The notes: generated by a model from the letters alone, not told the origin. A stretch of DNA of 64,000 nucleotides from an uncultured Pelagibacteraceae bacterium (GCA_902594335.1 CACJLY010000003.1:62001-126000); one strand, 5' to 3'; shown: positions 1 to 10,200, numbered from the stretch's first letter. Program-made: numbers and translations.

Positions 1-63
1 GAGCAAAATCCAAAGGCAACTATTAAACATTTAACTGATTTTTTTTTGAAGAAAATTAAGTAA
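1..63 (+). CDS. C-terminal fragment of an upstream CDS (EQNPKATIKHLTDFFLKKIK*)
   Basis: Open frame 1 from the window edge to TAA at 61-63; product not identifiable. Confidence 0.4.
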   Translation, partial: EQNPKATIKHLTDFFLKKIK

Positions 64-138
64 TTAGCCTTACTTGATGTGATCAATAATCGCGCATATC
101 ATTCTTGATAATATTAAATTCACCTTTAAATATAACTA

Positions 139-1551
139 ATGTCCTCTTTACTTAAAAATTCAGAATTAACCTCAGAAAAAGCAGATAGCATTGTTTCTGA
201 AACTCTAAATAATTGTGATGATGGTGAGCTTTATATAGAGGATACAAAATCTGAGACAATTGTATTAGATGATAACAAAATTAAAAGTTCAAATTATACA
301 TCTGACTTAGGTTATGGTTTTAGAGCTGTAACAGGTGATACAGTTGCTTATTCTCATTCAAACGAAATTTCTGAAAAATCATTAAAAAATTCTAGCGAAA
401 ATCTTAAGTCAACTTTAAAAAATAATAGAGGAACATATAATTCAGAAATTAAAAAAACTAATCAGAAGCTTTATAAAGACGTAGATCCAATTGAGAGCAA
501 GTCAATGAAATCAAAAATTGAATTGCTGAACAATATGAATGAATATGCCAGATCAAAAGATAGTTCAGTTAAACAAGTAACAGCTAGCCTTCTAGCAGAA
601 AAGAAAAATGTTGAGATCATTAGATCTGGAGGAGAATTATTATCAGATAATAGACCTTTAGTTAGAATAAATATATCAGTAATGGTTGAAAAGAATGGTA
701 GAAAAGAAACTGGTGTTTTTGGTATTGGTGGAAGACAAGATTATGATGAATATCTTAAAAATGATAATTGGAAAAAAGTTTGTGATGAAGCATTTAGAAT
801 TGCAAGTACAAATATAGAGAGCAAACCTTCTCTTGCGGGAGAAATGAAAGTTGTTCTAGGACCTGGTTGGCCTGCAATTTTAATTCATGAAGCTGTAGGT
901 CATGGACTAGAAGGTGATTTTAATAGAAAAAAAACTTCAGCTTTTCATGATTTAGTTGGTAAAAAAGTTGCGAGCGATGGAGTTACAATAATCGATGATG
1001 GAACATTAGATAATAGAAGAGGTAGTTTAAATATTGATGATGAAGGAACGCCAACAGAAAGAACAGTTTTAATTGAAAATGGTATCTTAAAAAATTTCAT
1101 GCAAGATAGACTAAATGCAAGACTTATGAATACAAAATCAACAGGAAATGGAAGAAGAGAGAGCTATAAACATGTCGTGATGCCTAGAATGAGAAATACG
1201 ATAATGTTAGGTGGATCAAGCACCCAAGAAGAAATGATTAAGTCAGTAGATAAAGGTATTTTTGCTGTAAGTTTTGGTGGTGGTCAAGTTGACATTACCT
1301 CTGGAAAATTCGTTTTTAATTGTACAGAAGCTTATGAGATTATAAATGGAAAAATTGGATCTCCAATTAAAGGAGCTACTTTAATTGGTGATGGACCATC
1401 TTCTTTAAAAGAAATTTTAATGGTTGGAAATGATATGATGTTAGATCCTGGCATTGGAACATGCGGTAAAGCTGGACAGGGTGTGCCCGTGGGTGTTGGA
1501 CAACCATCTCTACTTATCAATAATATGACTGTTGGTGGAACTCAACTCTAA
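139..1551 (+). CDS. tldD: TldD family metalloprotease
   Basis: 470 aa; HEAVGHGLEGDF metalloprotease motif and GTCGKAGQGVPVGVGQP C-terminus typical of TldD. Confidence 0.93.
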   Translation: MSSLLKNSELTSEKADSIVSETLNNCDDGELYIEDTKSETIVLDDNKIKSSNYTSDLGYGFRAVTGDTVAYSHSNEISEKSLKNSSENLKSTLKNNRGTYNSEIKKTNQKLYKDVDPIESKSMKSKIELLNNMNEYARSKDSSVKQVTASLLAEKKNVEIIRSGGELLSDNRPLVRINISVMVEKNGRKETGVFGIGGRQDYDEYLKNDNWKKVCDEAFRIASTNIESKPSLAGEMKVVLGPGWPAILIHEAVGHGLEGDFNRKKTSAFHDLVGKKVASDGVTIIDDGTLDNRRGSLNIDDEGTPTERTVLIENGILKNFMQDRLNARLMNTKSTGNGRRESYKHVVMPRMRNTIMLGGSSTQEEMIKSVDKGIFAVSFGGGQVDITSGKFVFNCTEAYEIINGKIGSPIKGATLIGDGPSSLKEILMVGNDMMLDPGIGTCGKAGQGVPVGVGQPSLLINNMTVGGTQL

Positions 1552-1555
1552 TAAA

Positions 1556-2875
1556 ATGATTAAAGATCAAGAGTATCTAAAAAAAATTGCAGATATATGC
1601 CTTAGTAAATCAAAAAAATTAGGTTCATCTGATGCAAATATATTAGTGCAAAGTTCTGTTTCTGAAAATGTAAATGTAAGGAATAAAAAACTTGATGGAT
1701 CTGAAAGGTCTGAAAATCTTGGAGTAGTCCTTACAACTTATTTAGGTAAAAAAAAGTCCTCAATAGCCTCATCAAATCTTAAAGAAAAAAATTTAGATGA
1801 GCTAGTAAATAGATGCATTGAAACAATGAAGATTACACCTGAGGATGAATATAATTCATTACCAGATAAAGACCTCCATTTTAAAGGATTAAAAGACTTA
1901 GACTTGTATGATGAAACTCATTTAAGCAATGAAGACAAGATTAATTATATAAAAGAGGCAGAAGAGGAAGCTTTTTCAAATGATAAAATAATAAATACTA
2001 ATGGATCTGGATTTGGTGAGAACAAATCAAATTTTTTATTAGCCAATTCAAATGGATTCGCTGATGGATATAAAACGTCACAATTTACTGCATACTGTGA
2101 AGTTGTTTCAAAAAGCAATGGAAGCATGGAAAGAGATTATGAGTATACAAGTAAAAGGTTTTATAGTGATATTTTGAAACCTAAACAACTTGGATCTATT
2201 GCAGCGGAACATGCAGTAAAGAAATTAAATCCAAAAAAAATAAAAAGTGAAAAAATTAGTCTAATATTTGATAAAAGAATATCAAAAAACTTTCTATCTA
2301 TTTTTGCAAGTGCAATATCATCAAGTGCAATAGCAAAAGGAACAACATTTTTAAAAGATAAATTAAATCAACAAGTTTTTAACTCTGAAATAAATATATT
2401 AGATCACGGTAATATAAGAAAAGCCAATGGATCTCGTTACTTTGATAGCGAAGGTATAGCAGTGGTTAACCTTGATTTGATAAAGAACGGTATTCTCCAA
2501 GACTATTTAATTGATACTTACAATGGTAAAAAAATAAATAGAAAATCTAATGGTAGGGCAAGTGGAACAACAAATTTATATTTTCAAAATGGATCAAAAA
2601 CATTTGAAGATCTAGTAAAATCAGAAAATAAAATCTTGTATATTAAAGAAACTATTGGACATGGTACAAATATTATTAACGGTGATTATTCTGTAGGAGC
2701 ATCTGGCATGATGATTGAGAATGGAGAGTTTTCATACCCAGTAAGTGAAATTACAATTGCTGGAAACTTAAATAATATTTTTAAAAATATAACCTTAGCC
2801 GACGATTTGGAATTTAATTATGCAACGAATTCACCGACAATGATGGTTGAAGGTATGGTTGTAGGTGGAAAATAA
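1556..2875 (+). CDS. tldE: TldE/PmbA family protein
   Basis: Partner of tldD; ATG at 1556 preferred over the listed 1532 start, which overlaps tldD. Confidence 0.85.
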   Translation: MIKDQEYLKKIADICLSKSKKLGSSDANILVQSSVSENVNVRNKKLDGSERSENLGVVLTTYLGKKKSSIASSNLKEKNLDELVNRCIETMKITPEDEYNSLPDKDLHFKGLKDLDLYDETHLSNEDKINYIKEAEEEAFSNDKIINTNGSGFGENKSNFLLANSNGFADGYKTSQFTAYCEVVSKSNGSMERDYEYTSKRFYSDILKPKQLGSIAAEHAVKKLNPKKIKSEKISLIFDKRISKNFLSIFASAISSSAIAKGTTFLKDKLNQQVFNSEINILDHGNIRKANGSRYFDSEGIAVVNLDLIKNGILQDYLIDTYNGKKINRKSNGRASGTTNLYFQNGSKTFEDLVKSENKILYIKETIGHGTNIINGDYSVGASGMMIENGEFSYPVSEITIAGNLNNIFKNITLADDLEFNYATNSPTMMVEGMVVGGK

Positions 2876-2882
2876 TTTCTAA

Positions 2883-3431
2883 ATGAAAAAAATAATAACC
2901 ATTTTTTTTGCAATTTTTTTTATTACTAACTCATCAAACTCTAATGAATACGAAATAAGATTAAATGACTTATTTGAAAAATTAAAAATTCAAAACCACT
3001 CAATTGCAATTGACACAGAGATGAAAATTTGGGATATTTGGACAAAGCATCCCACTAATCAAAATTTAACTTCTTTGCTATCAAGAGGAACAAAATTTAT
3101 GAATCAAGAGCAATATTCAGTTGCTGTAGATATATTCACAACAGTAATTAAAAAAGATCCTGCTTGGGCAGAAGCTTGGAATAAAAGAGCAACTGTCTTT
3201 TATTTAATGGGCAAATATCAAGATTCTCAAAATGATATAGACAAGGTATTAAAACTAGAGAAAAGACATTTTGGAGCATTATCAGGACAGGGTCTCGTTC
3301 AAATAAAGCTAAAAAATTACGAAAAGGCTTTAAAGAGTTATGAAAAAGTAAAAGAGATTTATCCGTCCATGAGGTCACCACAAATAATGATACCACAGAT
3401 TAAAGAGTTGATTAAAAATCAATCTGTGTAA
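2883..3431 (+). CDS. TPR-repeat protein with signal peptide
   Basis: Signal-like N-terminus; AEAWNKRATVFYLMGKYQDSQNDIDKVL and following TPR-like repeats. Confidence 0.75.
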   Translation: MKKIITIFFAIFFITNSSNSNEYEIRLNDLFEKLKIQNHSIAIDTEMKIWDIWTKHPTNQNLTSLLSRGTKFMNQEQYSVAVDIFTTVIKKDPAWAEAWNKRATVFYLMGKYQDSQNDIDKVLKLEKRHFGALSGQGLVQIKLKNYEKALKSYEKVKEIYPSMRSPQIMIPQIKELIKNQSV

Positions 3432-3980
3432 ATGAAAAAACTGCTAATAATATTTTTTATCAATATTTTTGCAGTTAATTCTGCTTATTCTGTAGAAGAA
3501 GTCCTTACTTCTTTAAAAGAGGGAGGAAAAATAATTTTTATTAGACATGCGCTTGCACCAGGGAATGGAGATCCAGAAAATTTTGATTTAAATGATTGTT
3601 CTACCCAAAGAAATTTAAATCAAAGAGGAATTGAACAGTCAAAATTTATTGGAAGTATATTTAATAAAAACCAGATTAAAATTGAAAATGTCTATTCAAG
3701 TGAATGGTGCAGATGTATAGATACAGCTAAATTTGCTTTTAAAAATTATCTAACATTTAGCGCACTTAACTCTTTTTATGATATTAGATTTGAAGCAAAT
3801 GAAGAGAGGCAAATAACTCAACTAAAAGAGTTTATTAATCAATGGAATGGTAAAGAAAATATAATTTTTGTTACTCATTTTGTTGTTATATCTTCAATGC
3901 TAAATATAGGGACTTCTTCAGGAGAAATAGTAATAACCGATAAGAATTTAAATATCATTGGATCAATTGATACTTTGTAA
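3432..3980 (+). CDS. histidine phosphatase family protein, secreted
   Basis: IIFIRHALAPGNGDP (RHG motif), later VTHF; signal peptide. Confidence 0.8.
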   Translation: MKKLLIIFFINIFAVNSAYSVEEVLTSLKEGGKIIFIRHALAPGNGDPENFDLNDCSTQRNLNQRGIEQSKFIGSIFNKNQIKIENVYSSEWCRCIDTAKFAFKNYLTFSALNSFYDIRFEANEERQITQLKEFINQWNGKENIIFVTHFVVISSMLNIGTSSGEIVITDKNLNIIGSIDTL

Positions 3981-3998
3981 TATATTAATTTAAGATTT

Positions 3999-4190
3999 AT
4001 GAAAACAATATTTATTATAGGATCAAAAAAGCATACTTTAAAATACACTAGAAAAATGCCTGAAGGCGAAGTAAAAAAAATGAAATCTTTTGTAACTAAT
4101 AAAGGTCAAAAGTTAGAAAAAACATCCAAGTTTAAAATTCTAAATATTTCAGACGAAAAAACAGCAAGAGTGTTTAAGATCAGTTTATAA
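3999..4190 (+). CDS. hypothetical protein, 63 aa
   Basis: ORF fits between flanking genes on the same strand; no recognised domain. Confidence 0.5.
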   Translation: MKTIFIIGSKKHTLKYTRKMPEGEVKKMKSFVTNKGQKLEKTSKFKILNISDEKTARVFKISL

Positions 4191-4215
4191 TATTTAATCC
4201 AGAAATAGAAACTAA

Positions 4216-5367
4216 ATGAAGAAATCTAAAAGAAGTAATGTAGACCCATTTATTGTAATGGATGTAATGGAGTCTGCTAGAAAAGCAGAAGCTAATGGCA
4301 AGCATGTAATTCATATGGAAGTAGGTCAACCAGGAACACCAGCACCAAAGCGTGCCAAACAATTTATTTCAGATGAAATTTCTAATAATGATCTTGGCTA
4401 TACAGTTACTTTAGGTTTGCCAGAATTACGAAATAGAATTTCTAAATTGTATGGAGATTGGTACAATATTGATTTAAACCCAGACAGAATAATTATAACA
4501 ACTGGATCTTCAGGAGCATTTATACTTTCTTTTGCAGCATTATTTGATGTTGGAGATAGAGTAGGCATTGCCGCTCCAGGCTATCCTAGCTATAGACAAA
4601 TTTTAAAGTCTCAAGATTTAATTCCAATTGATATTTTTACGGAGTTGCAAAATAAATTTCAGCCTATACCGAAAGATATTAAAGAAAATAATTTAAATGG
4701 TTTATTAGTTGCTTCTCCTGCAAATCCCACCGGCTCAATGCTTGATAAAAAAAAACTAGAAGAACTTATTAATACTGCGCATGAAAATAAAGTGAGTTTT
4801 ATTAGCGATGAGATTTATCATGGAATTCAATATGAAAATAATCCTACATCTGCATTAGAAATTTCAAATGAATGTTATGTTATAAATTCATTTTCTAAAT
4901 ATTTTTCTATGACAGGTTGGAGAGTAGGTTGGATGATCGTTCCTGAAGATCATGTGAGACAAGTAGAAAGATTATCTCAAAATCTTTTTATTTGTCCTCC
5001 TCATGTTAGTCAATTAACTGCTCTATCAGCAATGGATGCAAAAGAGGAATTAAATACAAATGTAGAGGTTTATAAAAAAAATAGATCAATTTTGTTAGAA
5101 GAGTTACCTAAGGCTGGTTTAAATAAATTTTCTCCCCCAGATGGTGCTTTTTATATCTACATTGATATTTCAGAGTATTCGAAAGATAGCCTTAACTTTT
5201 GTAAAGAAGTGCTTGATAAAGTAGGAGTAGCAATAACTCCTGGACTTGATTTCGATCAAAAAAGAGGAAATTCTACAATAAGGTTTTCATACGCTAGAAG
5301 CACTGAGGATATAATTGAAGGAGCAAATAGAATAAAAAAATTTATGAAAGAAGAGTATTTAAAATAA
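4216..5367 (+). CDS. class I/II pyridoxal phosphate-dependent aminotransferase
   Basis: ASPANPTGSM, NSFSKYFSMTGWRVGW (PLP lysine region), RFSYARS. Confidence 0.9.
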   Translation: MKKSKRSNVDPFIVMDVMESARKAEANGKHVIHMEVGQPGTPAPKRAKQFISDEISNNDLGYTVTLGLPELRNRISKLYGDWYNIDLNPDRIIITTGSSGAFILSFAALFDVGDRVGIAAPGYPSYRQILKSQDLIPIDIFTELQNKFQPIPKDIKENNLNGLLVASPANPTGSMLDKKKLEELINTAHENKVSFISDEIYHGIQYENNPTSALEISNECYVINSFSKYFSMTGWRVGWMIVPEDHVRQVERLSQNLFICPPHVSQLTALSAMDAKEELNTNVEVYKKNRSILLEELPKAGLNKFSPPDGAFYIYIDISEYSKDSLNFCKEVLDKVGVAITPGLDFDQKRGNSTIRFSYARSTEDIIEGANRIKKFMKEEYLK

Positions 5368-5369
5368 TA

Positions 5370-6026
5370 ATGAAAACCGCTGTTTTATTTGGCTCATCTG
5401 GGTTAATTGGATCTAATTTACTAGATAATTTAATCAAAAATAATACTTACAACAAAATAAAAATATTTGTTAGAAAATTACCTTCTATTGATAATTCAAA
5501 AGTTGAAGTAATCAATACAGATTTTTTAGATTTAGACACTTTAAAAGAAAAATTAACAGGTGATGATTGTTTTTTTTGCATTGGTACAACTCACAAAGAC
5601 ACACCTGATAAAATCGAATATAGAAGAATAGAATATGACTTACCCGTACAATTAGCAAAAATTGCAAAATTTAATTCAATTAGTAATTTTATTTATGTCT
5701 CCTCAATTGGAGCAAATCCAAAAGCCTCAAGTACCTATTTAAAAAATAAAGGTCAAGTAGAGGAGGAGCTAAAAAAAATTGGGTTTTCTAACCTAAGCAT
5801 TATTCAACCCTCATTTTTAGTTGGCAACAGAAAAGACTTTAGAATTATTGAGGTTTTAGGAATTCCAGTGATGAAATTTTTATCCTTATTCTTTTTTGGT
5901 GGATTTAAAAAATATACTCCAATAAAAGTTGAGATAGTTGTGAATGCAATGATCAAACTTGCCTCAGGAAATAATAGTGAGCAAACTTATTTATCTGATA
6001 GGTTGCAAGAGTTAGGATCTAACTAG
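5370..6026 (+). CDS. NAD(P)H-binding Rossmann protein (HTATIP2/YbjT-like)
   Basis: FGSSGLIGSNLLDNL nucleotide-binding motif; YVSSIGANPKASSTYLKNKGQVEE. Confidence 0.8.
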   Translation: MKTAVLFGSSGLIGSNLLDNLIKNNTYNKIKIFVRKLPSIDNSKVEVINTDFLDLDTLKEKLTGDDCFFCIGTTHKDTPDKIEYRRIEYDLPVQLAKIAKFNSISNFIYVSSIGANPKASSTYLKNKGQVEEELKKIGFSNLSIIQPSFLVGNRKDFRIIEVLGIPVMKFLSLFFFGGFKKYTPIKVEIVVNAMIKLASGNNSEQTYLSDRLQELGSN

Positions 6027-6599
6027 ATGAGAAAATCAATAATATCGATATCTTTTTTGATTTATATATTCTGTATTTTACCTTACTCTACTTTAATGGC
6101 TTATGAGGAATCTCAATATGATGTAGTATATAAATCTGAAATATACGAAGTGAGACATTATAAAGACCGTCTAGTTGTCGAAGTTGTAAGTAGAAATGAT
6201 GACAGTAGTTTTAGAAAACTTTTTAAATATATCTCGGGTCAGAATAATAAATCCCAAGAAATTAAAATGACTGTGCCAGTAACACAGGGTGAGAAGGATA
6301 ATGGATACTATATGCAATTTTATCTTCCATCAAAATTTACAAAAGAGAATGCGCCTATACCCACAAATTCAGATGTTAAAATCTCAACAATAGAAGAAGG
6401 TTTTTTTGCTGTAATAGAATATTCTGGAAGAGCCTCAGATAATAATTTCTTCAAACATAAGGAAATTCTTAATAAAAAACTCTTAGAGGATAAAGTAATC
6501 ATTAAAGGACCTCCAATAAGAGCAACCTATAACGGGCCTTTTACGCTTCCTATGATGAGACGCAACGAAGCTATGTTTAAAGTTGAGTGGAGTAAATAG
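6027..6599 (+). CDS. SOUL family heme-binding protein
   Basis: YEVRHYKDRLVVEV, KMTVPVTQ and FTLPMMRRNEAMFKV typical of SOUL domains; signal peptide. Confidence 0.8.
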   Translation: MRKSIISISFLIYIFCILPYSTLMAYEESQYDVVYKSEIYEVRHYKDRLVVEVVSRNDDSSFRKLFKYISGQNNKSQEIKMTVPVTQGEKDNGYYMQFYLPSKFTKENAPIPTNSDVKISTIEEGFFAVIEYSGRASDNNFFKHKEILNKKLLEDKVIIKGPPIRATYNGPFTLPMMRRNEAMFKVEWSK

Positions 6600-6669
6600 A
6601 TTACATTTTGCCATATATATTAATTTCTATCGCCTGATAGTTTAATTTCATTAATCAGAAAGGTATTTT

Positions 6670-7071
6670 ATGAAAAAATTATTTCTAATTTTATTTGTAT
6701 CATTTGGTTTAAACAGCTCTGTTTTTGCTGATGGTCATGTAAAAAGAATTTTATCAACTAGTCAGACTGGTATGGGTAACGATATTGTTTATCCATCCGG
6801 AAAAGCTAAGATCACAGCTTTTGAATTTACTGTGCCCGTAGGAGGCCCTGTAGTTCCGCATACTCACTCGTTCCCTGTTTTAATAATGATACAACAAGGA
6901 GAAATTGAACTTACTCAAGGTGGCAAAAGCTATGTTTACAAAGCTGGAGATGCATTTATAGAAGATGTAGGTGTGGCTCATGAATCTAAAAATATTGGAG
7001 ATGTTCCTGTTAAAGCAATTGTTGTTGCTATGGGAGTTGAAGGTCAAAAAATTATGACCCCAGTAAAATAG
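6670..7071 (+). CDS. cupin domain protein, periplasmic
   Basis: GPVVPHTHSFPVLIMIQQGEIEL...GDAFIEDVGVAHESKN cupin motifs; signal peptide. Confidence 0.8.
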   Translation: MKKLFLILFVSFGLNSSVFADGHVKRILSTSQTGMGNDIVYPSGKAKITAFEFTVPVGGPVVPHTHSFPVLIMIQQGEIELTQGGKSYVYKAGDAFIEDVGVAHESKNIGDVPVKAIVVAMGVEGQKIMTPVK

Positions 7072-7074
7072 AAA

Positions 7075-7112
7075 GAAAAAATATGGGGCAACTATTTTTA
7101 CATGCCCCATAT
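7075..7112 (-). terminator. intrinsic terminator for the minus-strand unit
   Basis: 10-bp perfect stem ATATGGGGCA (7081-7090)/TGCCCCATAT (7103-7112); A-rich GAAAAA at its low-coordinate side gives a U-run on the minus transcript. Confidence 0.65.
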
Positions 7113-7125
7113 CTCATTCTTTAAG

Positions 7126-7455
7126 CTATATTTTTTTACTCTCTTTTTTCAAGTGTCCCAATGTTTCCCCAGAATTTTTTCCTGATTTGATAACGTATCC
7201 ACTTGTACCGTTGGCATTAGCTTCTACAGTTTTCAAATTTCGAAACATTAATTGATTCAGCCTAGCGTTCTTTGAGCCTCGGCTAAACGAACTTAAAACT
7301 CTGTGCATTCTTTTCATACACTCTCCTTGTTTGTTTTTCCAAAACTCGCTTTTAACCGATGCGATATCGGCCTCTTTTTCACCATGAGATATGGTATTAA
7401 TAAAGTATCTTTTACAAATAATATTTTCAATTAGATAACTTATTATTATGACCAA
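7126..7455 (-). CDS. hypothetical protein; start uncertain (possible internal ATG at MKRMHRVLSS)
   Basis: Uninterrupted ORF; internal AAGGAG-like SD before MKRMH; no recognised domain. Confidence 0.5.
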   Translation of the reverse strand: MVIIISYLIENIICKRYFINTISHGEKEADIASVKSEFWKNKQGECMKRMHRVLSSFSRGSKNARLNQLMFRNLKTVEANANGTSGYVIKSGKNSGETLGHLKKESKKI

Positions 7456-7480
7456 ACTGGGTTTTAAAATTGTTTAATAC

Positions 7481-8632
7481 TTAGAGAATAACTAAGTCTG
7501 TCTTTTGATTACCTAGTCTTTCATTTCCTTTTTCAGTAACAATGTAAGTCTCACCTAGATTCATAGCTAACTCATTTTTACTATCCATTAGAATCATGTG
7601 CATAAAGAAAACATTTCCTGGTTGGATTACATAAGGATTGCCTGTGTAAAGCATTGGCCAATCCATCCAATTAGGGGAAAATGTTGCACCTAATGAATAT
7701 CCACATGCATTCATCCGACAATCTTTATAACCTAAATTATCAAATATTTTTGCATGCATATCAAAAACCTCTCCAATTGTATTGCCAGGTTTTAATGTAT
7801 TTTCACAGTTTTTTAGTGCTTCTTCACAAGCCTCTTGCATTTCATAATGTTTGGGATTTGCTTTTCCAATCGGTATAGTTCTGAACATTGCAGAATGATA
7901 ATGTCTATACGTGCCTGCCCATTCAATAGTTAGTTGATCTACACTATTAAGTATTTGTTTTTCTGATTGATATCTACATAGTAGTGCGTTTTTACCAGAA
8001 CCTATTATAAATTCATTTGCAGGATAGTCACCACCTCCTTCAAAAATTACTCTATTCATTTCAGCAAGAATTTTACTTTCACTCACTCCCTTTTTAGCAA
8101 ATTTCCAAACTTCATCTAAAGCTTTGTCGGCAAGGGTTGCTGCTTTCTTAACATAAACTATTTCTTCAGGAGATTTAATTACTCTGAGTTTTGTTATTAA
8201 TTCAGATTTATCATCTAATGAGCAAAAATTTTTTAATGATTTATTTAAATTAATTGCATTACGTCCAGTAAGTCCATAAGCTTCATACTCAATACCGATC
8301 TTTTTGTCTTTTAAGTTAAGTTCGTTTAAGATTTGTTTTAGATCTTCTGAGGGATTAGAATCGTCTTTATCAACCCAAATTTTTATATTTTCTATATTAG
8401 AAGTATTTTGTGCTTGTCTTAAATCAGGAGCTCTAGTTAATAATATTAAATTACCTTTTTGGTCTAATATTAAAGACTGAAAAAAAACATAACCAAATGT
8501 ATCGTAACCAGTCAGCCAATACATAGACTCTTGTCTAAACATTACCAAGGCATCTATTTTTTCCTCTTTTAATTTAGTAATAACTTTATTTTTTCTACTT
8601 TTGAATTCTTCTGAGGAAAAATGAAGACCCAT
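7481..8632 (-). CDS. M24 family creatinase/ectoine hydrolase (DoeA)-like protein
   Basis: 383 aa pita-bread fold family; EWAGTYRHYHSAMFRT resembles the DoeA/EutD motif. Confidence 0.75.
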   Translation of the reverse strand: MGLHFSSEEFKSRKNKVITKLKEEKIDALVMFRQESMYWLTGYDTFGYVFFQSLILDQKGNLILLTRAPDLRQAQNTSNIENIKIWVDKDDSNPSEDLKQILNELNLKDKKIGIEYEAYGLTGRNAINLNKSLKNFCSLDDKSELITKLRVIKSPEEIVYVKKAATLADKALDEVWKFAKKGVSESKILAEMNRVIFEGGGDYPANEFIIGSGKNALLCRYQSEKQILNSVDQLTIEWAGTYRHYHSAMFRTIPIGKANPKHYEMQEACEEALKNCENTLKPGNTIGEVFDMHAKIFDNLGYKDCRMNACGYSLGATFSPNWMDWPMLYTGNPYVIQPGNVFFMHMILMDSKNELAMNLGETYIVTEKGNERLGNQKTDLVIL

Positions 8633-9402
8633 TAATTGATAGTGGTTCTAACTGATCCGATTTTATCAACTTTGGCTATATATTCGCCCTTATTTTTTAT
8701 TGGAACAACTCCTACCGTTGAGCCAGTGAATACGTAGAAATCTTTCTCTAATTTTACTTTTTCTTTCCTAATTTTATTTAAGACAAATTTTAGAGAATTA
8801 AGAGGGTTTATATAAACAGTATTTGTATTACCTTTAACATTTAAACCCTTATTATTTTTTAAATTTGTTTTTAAATTATTTAAATTCAATTTTTTAAACT
8901 TCTTTTTTGGTCCCGTAATAAATTTAATATTTACTCCAAAATCACTGCATAAATCACCTAAATACTTAATGCCTTTTTTCTTCTGTCTAAAACCTACTAC
9001 CTCAATACAAGGACCCATATGGGTTATAAATTTTGTGACATTTTTTGGATTTAGCCTACCTTTGAAACCAAAAAAGGATTTTTTAATTATGTAATAAACT
9101 TCTACTTCAATACCAAGAGCATATTTATTTACCTTAACTTTATCTCCGGATTTAATAAGGTTTTTTTGAAATACTGTTGAATGGAAAGGTTCTTTTTCTT
9201 TTAACTTTTTTAACAGAGCAAAAATAGTTCCACCTGCTTTAAATCCTATTTTGCTATCATCAATTTTACTTTCACATAACATTCTTAATTTATGCGCAAG
9301 TTTAATATTTTTGCAAAACTTCTCTGGTATTGGATTGATTAATTTATTTTTGTTGTAGGCATTAACTAGTCTTTTTGATACTGATTGAATATCATTTTTC
9401 AT
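8632..9402 (-). CDS. 2-keto-4-pentenoate hydratase / fumarylacetoacetase-type (MhpD-like)
   Basis: KIGFKAGGTIFALL, IEVEVYYIIKK, DFYVFTGSTVGVVPI layout of MhpD family. Confidence 0.65.
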   Translation of the reverse strand: MKNDIQSVSKRLVNAYNKNKLINPIPEKFCKNIKLAHKLRMLCESKIDDSKIGFKAGGTIFALLKKLKEKEPFHSTVFQKNLIKSGDKVKVNKYALGIEVEVYYIIKKSFFGFKGRLNPKNVTKFITHMGPCIEVVGFRQKKKGIKYLGDLCSDFGVNIKFITGPKKKFKKLNLNNLKTNLKNNKGLNVKGNTNTVYINPLNSLKFVLNKIRKEKVKLEKDFYVFTGSTVGVVPIKNKGEYIAKVDKIGSVRTTIN

Positions 9403-9411
9403 AGCAATAGA

Positions 9412-10200
9412 TTATTGAATAACTGTCATTGGATCAAGTCTAGTTTGAAACCAATTAACTCTAAAGTCTAAATGAGGACCTGTTGATCTGCCAGTAGAAC
9501 CTACTGTACCAATTATATCACCTTGTTTTATTAAGTCTCCAACGTTAACCATTACATTTTCTAAATGTGAATAGATTGTTGAAATGCCATGGCCGTGGTC
9601 CATTATGATTGTTCCACCAGTGTAATAAAGATCATTTTCAGCCATTGTAACAACTCCAGTTCCAGAAGACTTTATCGGTGTTCCTTTTTTTGCAGCAATA
9701 TCTATTCCATAGTGTGGCCATCTTGGTTTACCATTTAGAATTCTTTGACTTCCATAAACTCCACTTATTATTCCTTTAACTGGCATAATGAATTTGTTGC
9801 TAAAATAATTTAAATCTGAATTTATAGCCCTTGCTTCACCTATTTTTCCATTCTCTTTTTTTATTCTTTTGTAAACAGACTCTGGGGGTGTTACTTTATT
9901 TTCAGGTAATCCATCTATTCTTTGAATATTGTATTTTCTTTTAAATACACGTTTAGTAATTTGTTTAGTTTTACCATTTGAAATTTTAGTAATTAATACA
10001 TCATATTTTCTATCTCTATCTATACCGAATACAAAGAAACCATTTTTGGATACTTTTATATTTTTTTTATCAATTAAAATTTGTGAACTAGGATCAGTTT
10101 TACCTAAAATATAATGCCCTTGAATAAACTTTCCGGTAAAATCAATTGCTAGAATATGTGTAGGAAATAAAATTGCTATTATAAGCAATATTTTTTTCAT
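9412..10200 (-). CDS. M23 family peptidase (LytM)
   Basis: HYGIDIAAKKGTPIKSSGTGVV...GHGISTIYSHLENVMVNVGDLIKQGDIIGTVGSTGRSTGPHLDFRV; start corrected to MKKILLIIAILFPTH (signal peptide), 1-bp overlap with the upstream SDR stop. Confidence 0.9.
   Translation of the reverse strand: MKKILLIIAILFPTHILAIDFTGKFIQGHYILGKTDPSSQILIDKKNIKVSKNGFFVFGIDRDRKYDVLITKISNGKTKQITKRVFKRKYNIQRIDGLPENKVTPPESVYKRIKKENGKIGEARAINSDLNYFSNKFIMPVKGIISGVYGSQRILNGKPRWPHYGIDIAAKKGTPIKSSGTGVVTMAENDLYYTGGTIIMDHGHGISTIYSHLENVMVNVGDLIKQGDIIGTVGSTGRSTGPHLDFRVNWFQTRLDPMTVIQ

Noticed and set aside
1532-1555. Listed upstream start of tldE (MVELNSNK)
   Set aside because: Lies inside the tldD 3' end; ATG at 1556 immediately after the tldD stop is more plausible
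7681-7878. Plus-strand 65-aa ORF inside the M24 gene
   Set aside because: Antisense to a conserved CDS, low-complexity translation
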